NCBI GenBank assembly: GCA_027306745.1
Contig: DAHUZD010000099.1
Location: 1-9,315 of the forward strand
Direction: 5' to 3'
Length of the DNA stretch: 9,315 bases
Source of the DNA: Acidobacteriaceae bacterium
GTDB lineage: Bacteria > Acidobacteriota > Terriglobia > Terriglobales > Acidobacteriaceae
Both the position numbers and the translations under genes were made by a program. The first letter of the stretch is position 1. Every line of letters starts with the position of its first letter. Positions 1-5,016 of the stretch are shown piece by piece. Below the pieces are notes generated by a model. The model was not told where the DNA came from. It did no database searches and saw only the letters and a list, made by a program, of their open reading frames with translations.

Positions 1-96
1 GTTGATGAAGACGCCCTGCGCGTAGAGGGAGGTGCCCATGGCGCCGTCGCAGAGCACGGTGCGGTGGGCGAAGAGTTCTTGCAGTCGGGTGGGCAT
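1..96 (-). CDS. Homocysteine S-methyltransferase-domain protein, N-terminus only (partial)
   Basis: The first 32 codons of a gene that runs off the left edge. The start is the ATG read on the minus strand at 96-94; an in-frame stop lies upstream at 117-115, so the start cannot move far. The peptide begins MPTRLQELFAHRTVLCDGAM and continues GTSLYAQGVF. The pattern [VL]-x-DGAMGT-x-LY-x-x-G is the opening beta-strand and loop of the homocysteine-binding TIM barrel found in MetH and in fused homocysteine S-methyltransferase/methylenetetrahydrofolate reductases. From family knowledge, such proteins pass a methyl group to homocysteine to make methionine in the cytoplasm. The barrel begins close to the N-terminus, which fits both a fused YitJ-like enzyme and MetH; the zinc-binding cysteines and any second domain lie outside the window. 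It is divergent from the lipoprotein gene at 227. Confidence 0.72.
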   Translation of the reverse strand, partial: MPTRLQELFAHRTVLCDGAMGTSLYAQGVFIN

Positions 97-160
97 TGAT
101 TGAAGTCCGTGCGCTTATCCTATCGGGAGTTGCCGCCGGACGCCAGTCTCCGGCTTCGTT

Positions 161-169
161 TGGTATACT
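161..169 (+). promoter_or_regulatory. Candidate extended -10 promoter for the lipoprotein operon
   Basis: TATACT at 164-169 matches the sigma-70 -10 consensus at 5 of 6 positions and is preceded by TGG (161-163), which gives the TGn extended -10 arrangement. No good -35 hexamer is seen 16-18 bases upstream. The site lies about 58 bases before the ATG at 227, in the divergent gap shared with the homocysteine methyltransferase gene. It is a pattern match only. Confidence 0.4.
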
Positions 170-226
170 CAAATTTTCCACGCAGAAAGCACGCAATGCC
201 CGGAGTCTGAGGAGCATAGGGATTTG

Positions 227-1750
227 ATGAATCGCAGTGTGTTGGTACGAGCGGCCGTGGCGGTTGCGGCTGTCACCGCAGGTTTCTTCATTGTTGGCTG
301 TGTTGGCCAGAGGTCATTTTTTGCGGGCCGTCCGTTTCCGCCCAGCACGATTTTGCAACGCGTCCTGGTGGCGATTCAGAATCCCAGCCCTGCGGCCCAG
401 GGGACATTGCAGATCGTGGATGCGCGCTATGACATCCGCAACAGTGAGAATGGAAAGATCCCCTATTTTTTCGTCAGTGGCTATGGCGGAGCTTTACCGA
501 CCACAATTTTGAACTATCCCGAAGAACAAATGGGCTACGTATATGGTGCGGGCGACGGCAGTTTGTCTGTCATCAATTACTCCACTGAGTCCAAAACAAC
601 GACCTACACCGGGTTGACCGCAGGCATTCCGAATGGTGGGGTGTATGTGACCGCGAATGGGAATTACGCGATTGGGGCTAATCAGCCGACGAAGTTTTTA
701 ACAGTGATTGATCGCGTGACCAACAATACGCTCAACCTGAATCTTCCAAACACGTATAAGGTGACGGGCAACCCCGATGGCAGCGTTTTGCTGGCCTTTG
801 TACAGAACAGCGATTACGCTTACCGCGTAATCCACCTGCAACAGCCCAATGGAACCATCGCTCCCGTGCCCACATTTCCCAATGAGGCCAACTGGCCCCA
901 AGCCGTGAATCCGGTGGACTGCCAGCCCATTGCCACACCCGTTTATTGCGTCGTGCCCGTGCTGGATCAACACGGCAATCCAATTCAATTCGACCGTCCG
1001 TTCAATGCAATTTTCTCTGCGGATGGCACCACGGCGTGGGTTTTGAACTGTGGCCCAGAATGCGGCAATCCGAATCCAGATCCGGTGACGAACCAAGCCA
1101 CGGCCAGCGTCAGCTTTTTGAACGTGGGCGTTTTGGATGTCTACAACTTTCCCGGCAGCACGTATCCCACGCCACCGGCTTCGCCGCCGCCACCCACGGA
1201 GTCATCGCGTGTGGCCATTCCCGGTGGCGCCACCATGGCTGTGTATGGCAATGGAAACCTGTACGTCTCTGGCCAGCAGGTGCTGGCGCAGGGGCCTCAG
1301 GCAGGTTTGCTCGAAGGCTTTTTGAGCATTCTGAATCTGAACACCCTGCAAGTGACGGGGCTGTATCCAATCTCTGATGGCACGCACACCAAGATGCTCT
1401 TCGGCGACGACAACACGCTTTGGATTGGCTCGCAGACATGCCAGGAAGGCTATCGCACGGCGACCAACCAGGTGAACGGATGTCTGACGATGTTTAATCT
1501 CACGAATAATTCCGTGCTGGTGGAGCCATGGTACGGCGACCTGACGGGACTTTGCGCGATTATTGAATGGCACAAGGTCTACACGGCTTACGGCGGGCAA
1601 CTGCACATCTACGCCACGGCGAACAGTGGCATTACTACGCTCTCAACCACCTACTCCCAAGGCTCCGAGCTATATAACGGCGATGTGACCGTGACGGGAA
1701 CGGCCTACGACGTGGCGTATATGGATGCGCTGACGAACGCGCAGGATTAG
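227..1750 (+). CDS. Secreted lipoprotein with beta-propeller-like repeats, function unknown
   Basis: A 507-residue protein. The ATG at 227 is chosen over the TTG just before it because AGGG at 218-221 gives a well-spaced ribosome binding site. The N-terminus is a lipoprotein signal: Arg3 and Arg8, a hydrophobic run at about 9-24, then the lipobox IVGC with Cys25 as the predicted lipidated residue. It should sit on a membrane facing the periplasm or outside. The body has repeated short strands of the GYVYGAGDGSLSVINY and GNLYVSG type, and the motif FSADGTTAWVLNCGPECG at about 264-280. This is typical of YVTN/NHL-like beta-propellers that are abundant in Acidobacteria. A Pro-rich linker (PTPPASPPPP) lies near 314-323. 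Seven further cysteines (232, 241, 275, 279, 405, 419, 443) could form disulfides. No catalytic motif is seen. crcB follows 33 bases after the stop, so the two may be cotranscribed. The substrate or partner is unknown. Confidence 0.85.
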   Translation: MNRSVLVRAAVAVAAVTAGFFIVGCVGQRSFFAGRPFPPSTILQRVLVAIQNPSPAAQGTLQIVDARYDIRNSENGKIPYFFVSGYGGALPTTILNYPEEQMGYVYGAGDGSLSVINYSTESKTTTYTGLTAGIPNGGVYVTANGNYAIGANQPTKFLTVIDRVTNNTLNLNLPNTYKVTGNPDGSVLLAFVQNSDYAYRVIHLQQPNGTIAPVPTFPNEANWPQAVNPVDCQPIATPVYCVVPVLDQHGNPIQFDRPFNAIFSADGTTAWVLNCGPECGNPNPDPVTNQATASVSFLNVGVLDVYNFPGSTYPTPPASPPPPTESSRVAIPGGATMAVYGNGNLYVSGQQVLAQGPQAGLLEGFLSILNLNTLQVTGLYPISDGTHTKMLFGDDNTLWIGSQTCQEGYRTATNQVNGCLTMFNLTNNSVLVEPWYGDLTGLCAIIEWHKVYTAYGGQLHIYATANSGITTLSTTYSQGSELYNGDVTVTGTAYDVAYMDALTNAQD

Positions 1751-1783
1751 GCTGGCGAGGCGAAGGACGGAGGAGCGGGGAAC

Positions 1784-2173
1784 GTGTTCAAAGATTCTCT
1801 TTGGGTCGCGCTCGGTGCCGTTCTCGGGGCCAACCTGCGCTATGGCGTGGGTCGGTTTGTGGGTCGCGCCATCCCCGTGGACTTCCCCTTTGGAACGCTG
1901 CTCATCAACATCACAGGCAGTTTGATTCTGGGCGCATTTTTCATGTGGGCGCGCCAGCATGATTACGTGAATCACAACTGGCGGCTTGTGGTTGCCGTTG
2001 GCTTCTGTGGCGGCTACACAACCTTCTCCAGCTTCGCTTGGGAAAGCTACGCTCTGATCCGCGAAGGCCGCTGGGAAATGAGCCTGGTCTACATTGTCGC
2101 CAGCAACGTGCTGGGTCTGCTGGCCGTGGTGGCCGGAGCCATGCTGGTCACAAAGTTGACCGCTCCAGCATAG
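1784..2173 (+). CDS. crcB: Fluoride ion channel CrcB/FluC
   Basis: A 129-residue membrane protein of the usual length for CrcB/Fluc, which lets toxic fluoride leave the cytoplasm. Known members work as antiparallel dual-topology dimers. The start is GTG at 1784, supported by a strong GGAGGAG at 1769-1775 with an 8-base spacer. Four hydrophobic segments are visible, at about 5-27, 36-56, 67-88 and 98-122. Family signatures are present: GANLRY at 15-20, NITGSLILG at 42-50 with the conserved pore Asn42, and GFCGGYTTFSSF at 73-84. In the last one the usual TFSTF is TFSSF; Phe81 and Phe84 correspond to the fluoride-coordinating phenylalanines. There is only one copy here, so a homodimer is expected. 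No fluoride riboswitch was recognised upstream. The next gene starts 9 bases after the stop, which suggests translational coupling. Confidence 0.95.
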   Translation: MFKDSLWVALGAVLGANLRYGVGRFVGRAIPVDFPFGTLLINITGSLILGAFFMWARQHDYVNHNWRLVVAVGFCGGYTTFSSFAWESYALIREGRWEMSLVYIVASNVLGLLAVVAGAMLVTKLTAPA

Positions 2174-2182
2174 GCGCAGCGC

Positions 2183-2896
2183 ATGGACACCCTCGACATT
2201 CTCGCCATAGCCGCCCATCGGGATGATGTGGAGCAGACGTGTGGTGGCACGCTGTTACGTTCTGCTGCGATGGGGCTGCACACGGCCAGTCTGGATTTGA
2301 CGCAGGGCGAGGCCGGCACACGAGGTTCTGCTGCAGAACGAGCTGCCGAAGCCGATGCCGCGGCGAAGATTCTGCAAGTGCATTGGCGGCAGGCGCTCGA
2401 CCTGCCAGATGGCGGCATTGAAAATACTGCGGAGAACCGGCAGAAGATTGCCCGCGTGGTTCGGCAACTGCGTCCGCGCGTGGTGATTCTGCCGTACTGG
2501 CAGGGGCGTCATCCTGACCACTACAAAACAGCCACGCTGGGCTACGAGGCTTGTTTTCTGGCCGGTCTGGCCAAGTTTGAAACGGACACGCAGCCGCACC
2601 GCCCTTTCAAGATTCTCTATGCCAGCCTGTACGCCGATGTGCGGCCCAGCTTTGTCGTGGAGATTACGGATTGGATGGAGCCGCGTTTGCAGGCGTTGCT
2701 GGCCTATCGTTCGCAATATGGCCACCAGAGCGCTGGACAGGGACTTTTTGTGCCGGAAGAAGAGATCCGCGAGCGCACCTTTGCGCTGGCGCGCACCTAC
2801 GGATTGTTGGGCGGCGTGCGCTATGCGGAGCCTTTTGTGCAGAAAGAAGTGGGCCTGATCGAGGACCTGATGCGCATCCCCGTGCAGTCGATTTAA
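2183..2896 (+). CDS. bshB1: PIG-L family deacetylase, BshB1-type bacillithiol biosynthesis enzyme
   Basis: A 237-residue zinc-dependent deacetylase. The BshB1 family removes the acetyl group from GlcNAc-malate to give GlcN-malate, the middle step of bacillithiol synthesis in the cytoplasm. Visible landmarks are AHRDDVE at 11-17 (zinc ligands His12 and Asp15, catalytic base Asp14), LTQGEAGTRG at 39-48 (BshB1-like substrate loop), WQGRHPDH at 106-113 (third zinc ligand His113) and YAEPF near the C-terminus, which is typical of this subgroup. The Pro of the usual AHPDD motif is Arg13 here. The ATG at 2183 is 9 bases after the crcB stop and has only a weak ribosome binding site, so coupled translation is likely. 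No bshA or bshC is in the window, so the bacillithiol role rests on homology. A related LmbE-like deacetylase of another pathway is the main alternative. Confidence 0.82.
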   Translation: MDTLDILAIAAHRDDVEQTCGGTLLRSAAMGLHTASLDLTQGEAGTRGSAAERAAEADAAAKILQVHWRQALDLPDGGIENTAENRQKIARVVRQLRPRVVILPYWQGRHPDHYKTATLGYEACFLAGLAKFETDTQPHRPFKILYASLYADVRPSFVVEITDWMEPRLQALLAYRSQYGHQSAGQGLFVPEEEIRERTFALARTYGLLGGVRYAEPFVQKEVGLIEDLMRIPVQSI

Positions 2897-2899
2897 GCT

Positions 2900-2919
2900 A
2901 TCTTCTCTTCTGAGGAGAT
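2900..2919 (+). terminator. Small hairpin just after bshB1, possible weak terminator
   Basis: ATCTTCTC at 2900-2907 pairs with GAGGAGAT at 2912-2919 (eight pairs, one of them G-U) around the loop TTCT. It starts 4 bases after the bshB1 stop. No T-run follows on the plus strand, so it is not a classical intrinsic terminator. Confidence 0.3.
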
Positions 2920-3101
2920 GGATTCAAGCCAAGGAGCCTCTGAAAAAATACTGATCGTTCTCTGGCTAAAGACGCACTGCAATGCTTGAACTTATGGCAG
3001 GACTCAAATCCCATCCCTTCAAAGCGCAGGCGCGTTCAAAGATTCCCTAAACTATAGACGAGTCCCAAGCCGGGCAAGTTGAAAATCGAGGACTGCCATT
3101 T

Positions 3102-3148
3102 TTTGCGCAGAATTGATCTGCTGCGAAAGAAATTCTCAACTGCGCAAA
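3102..3148. repeat. Inverted repeat between convergent bshB1 and amidase genes
   Basis: TTTGCGCAG at 3102-3110 is the exact reverse complement of CTGCGCAAA at 3140-3148. Inside it, after a 2-base bulge, TTGA at 3113-3116 pairs with TCAA at 3136-3139. This leaves a 19-base loop. It ends 6 bases before the amidase stop codon (minus strand). It may act as a shared transcription-end or mRNA-stability hairpin. A T-tract follows on neither strand in the right place; the T-run at 3099-3104 reads as A's after the hairpin for the amidase transcript. The rest of the 258-base gap (2920-3101) shows nothing recognisable. Confidence 0.4.
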
Positions 3149-3154
3149 GTCTTG

Positions 3155-4591
3155 CTAGCGGAATGAGGCGTTGCTGGCGTTCTCAGCCAGTCGCATGCCA
3201 TCCATGCTTTGCACGTAGGCGGCCACACCGTGGTAGAGCGATTCGGCTATGCGCTGCCGGTAGGCGGGCTGGCGCAGGTCAGCGGCATCGCTCGCGTTGG
3301 TCAGGAAGGAAATCTCCGCCAGAATGGACGGCATCCGCGCGCCGATGAGCACCATGAACGGCGCTTGGCGTACGCCGCGGTTGCGCAAACCAGGATTGCC
3401 CGACCGCAGCCCCTGATACAAGGATTGCTGCACGTCCGCGGCCAGGCTGCGGGACTCGCCAATTTTGTCGGTGAGCGCGATCTTCTGCACCAGACCGGAG
3501 AGATCATGCACGGAAAGACCCGAGCCAGCATTTTCGCGCGCGGCCACGGCCAGTGCATTGGGTGAGCCGGTAAAGTTCAAATAATACGTCTCCACGCCAC
3601 GCACCTCCGGCTCTGGGCTGGAGTTGGCATGGATCGACAAAAATAAATCCGCATGCGCTCGATTGGCTATGGCCGTGCGCTCTTGCAAGGGGATAAAGGT
3701 GTCTGTGTGCCGCGTGTAGATCACCTGCACTCCCAGACGCTGTTGCAGCAGGCGGCCCAGGCGTAGCGCGACATCCAGCACCACGGTTTTTTCTTCCAAG
3801 CCATGCGGCCCCAGCGTGCCAGAGTCATGCCCACCGTGTCCGGCATCAATCACAATGCGATGAATGCCCAGGCCCAGCACGCGCGTCATGGAACTGGAGC
3901 CTTCCACGAACGCGGGGCTGTCTTGCGCAGAGTCAGAGCCTTCCATCCCATGGACAACCGAGCTGGGCGCATCCTGCGCCGACACATCCTGCACGACTGG
4001 CTGGTTTGCAGCCACCGTCGGCAGCAAAGGTGCGCGCACAGCGGCGGTTCGGGTCTTTTGTCCCGAACGCGCCGCAAAAACTGGGGAGGTGTGCGTGCTC
4101 CTGCTGTGCAAGGATGTCGATGCCAAGGCATATTGTGCCCACAGCGCCGTCTTGCACAGAGGGCTGTGGGGATATTGGCTGCGCAGAAACGCGTACTGCG
4201 CTCGCGCATCAAACAAATTCTGGGCGCTGTGGAACTGGTGGCCTTCAATTTCCAACAACTCGGCCACGGCAAAGACGCTCTTCGGCGCATCTACGCTGGC
4301 TGGGTCGCCATGATAGACGGCGCGATAGGCGTTCAGCACGGCGGTGTATTGCCGTTCTGTGCGCAGGCGTTGCGGTTCTGCTAGCAGATGCGCGCGCATT
4401 TGTTGCGCATGTGCATACTGCACGGCTGCTCGATGGGAGCGATTCGTTTGTGCAAGGGACGGTGTGGAGGCTGCGCATAGCACCAGCATTGCGGCTGCGC
4501 CAACTGCGCACGAGGCCACACGCGACTGTGTCGCGAACCAGGCCGTTGCCAACCCAACAGTCTTCGAGAGGAAAAGAGGCATTCGTTCCAT
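3155..4591 (-). CDS. Periplasmic N-acetylmuramoyl-L-alanine amidase (Amidase_3)
   Basis: Cuts the bond between N-acetylmuramic acid and L-Ala of the peptide stem in peptidoglycan; family members act in cell separation and wall turnover. From the ATG at 4591 it has 478 residues; an in-frame ATG at 4582 is almost as likely. A long n-region is followed by a hydrophobic signal segment at about 24-42 and a probable cleavage site after SLA (about residue 47). Residues 76-161 are helical and TPR-like, followed by a low-complexity linker. The catalytic domain spans about 241-463: DAGHGG with zinc ligand His252, GLEEK with Glu267, SIHAN with His321, and LAEISFLTN with catalytic Glu426. The frame stays open up to a TTG at 4738, but that extension lies upstream of a good promoter and partly translates repeat DNA, so it is rejected. 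The layout resembles AmiC-type amidases but with a different N-terminal domain, so no symbol is given. Confidence 0.9.
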   Translation of the reverse strand: MERMPLFLSKTVGLATAWFATQSRVASCAVGAAAMLVLCAASTPSLAQTNRSHRAAVQYAHAQQMRAHLLAEPQRLRTERQYTAVLNAYRAVYHGDPASVDAPKSVFAVAELLEIEGHQFHSAQNLFDARAQYAFLRSQYPHSPLCKTALWAQYALASTSLHSRSTHTSPVFAARSGQKTRTAAVRAPLLPTVAANQPVVQDVSAQDAPSSVVHGMEGSDSAQDSPAFVEGSSSMTRVLGLGIHRIVIDAGHGGHDSGTLGPHGLEEKTVVLDVALRLGRLLQQRLGVQVIYTRHTDTFIPLQERTAIANRAHADLFLSIHANSSPEPEVRGVETYYLNFTGSPNALAVAARENAGSGLSVHDLSGLVQKIALTDKIGESRSLAADVQQSLYQGLRSGNPGLRNRGVRQAPFMVLIGARMPSILAEISFLTNASDAADLRQPAYRQRIAESLYHGVAAYVQSMDGMRLAENASNASFR

Positions 4592-4619
4592 ACCGCGAAC
4601 GAATCGCCAGAGCAAACCC

Positions 4620-4649
4620 AGTATAGGACGAATGGCCCGCTTGTGGCAA
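4620..4649 (-). promoter_or_regulatory. Sigma-70-like promoter for the amidase gene
   Basis: Read on the minus strand, TTGCCA (4649-4644) and TATACT (4625-4620) each match the -35 and -10 consensus at 5 of 6 positions, with an 18-base spacer. Transcription would begin near 4613 and give a leader of about 20 bases before the ATG at 4591. This decides the choice of amidase start. A run of eight A's (plus strand, 4648-4655) overlaps and lies upstream of the -35 box. Confidence 0.6.
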
Positions 4650-4678
4650 AAAAAATCTTCGTGGGAATCACGGATGCA

Positions 4679-4990
4679 ACCGAAGATCCCTCCACTTCGC
4701 TTCGCTACGGTCGGGATGACAAGTCCTCGAACACGCAACGAGTCATTCTGAACGGAGTCCGCGAAGGCGGACGCAGTGAAGAATCCAGAGGATACTGGTG
4801 CATCGATTCAGCCTTCGCCCTCTGGATTCTTCGCTGCGCTCAGAATGACTCATGGCAGAGTGGAAATTTTCACACCACACATACTCTGTTTTTCCGAAAG
4901 AAATCATCGCACCGCGCACCCCTTGTCATTCCGAGCAAGCGTGTGCGAGTGAGTCTGTCCCGAGCGTAGCCGAGGGAAGGATTCTGCGGT
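4679..4990. repeat. Modular MITE/REP-like intergenic element, copy 1
   Basis: Fills most of the 425-base gap between the amidase and alaS. Its ends, ACCGAAGATCCC (4679-4690) and GGATTCTGCGGT (4979-4990), are imperfect inverted repeats (9 of 12). Inside are a large inverted repeat (4741-4790 with 4820-4850), a conserved non-hairpin stretch (about 4855-4887), and a right module starting GTCATTCCGAGC near 4925. From 4734 on it aligns with the second copy (8151-8407) at roughly 85% identity by eye. Compared with that copy it carries about 40 extra bases near 4696-4735. No coding capacity and no clear target-site duplication were seen. Confidence 0.75.
4741..4850. repeat. Long inverted repeat with nested hairpin inside copy 1
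   Basis: The left arm 4741-4790 and right arm 4820-4850 are complementary: AGTCATTCTGA and GAAGAATCCAGAG both find their reverse complements in the right arm. The left arm has about 19 extra bases in its middle. Those bases form their own perfect hairpin, GTCCGC-GAAG-GCGGAC at 4757-4772. The equivalent structure in copy 2 is 8159-8269. Confidence 0.7.
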
Positions 4991-5016
4991 CGCTGTGCGG
5001 CTCCGCGAATCGTCGC

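Noticed and set aside
2985..3030. tRNA-like stretch (GGACTCAAATCCC) in the convergent gap
   Set aside because: No acceptor, D or anticodon stems can be built around it.
4592..4738. TTG-initiated N-terminal extension of the amidase
   Set aside because: It contains a good promoter, partly translates the repeat element, and would place the signal peptide more than 70 residues from the N-terminus.
4679..4990. CRISPR array or riboswitch in the repeat-rich gap
   Set aside because: There are no regularly spaced identical repeats with unique spacers, and the same sequence occurs before a different gene, which fits an intergenic repeat better than a gene-specific riboswitch.
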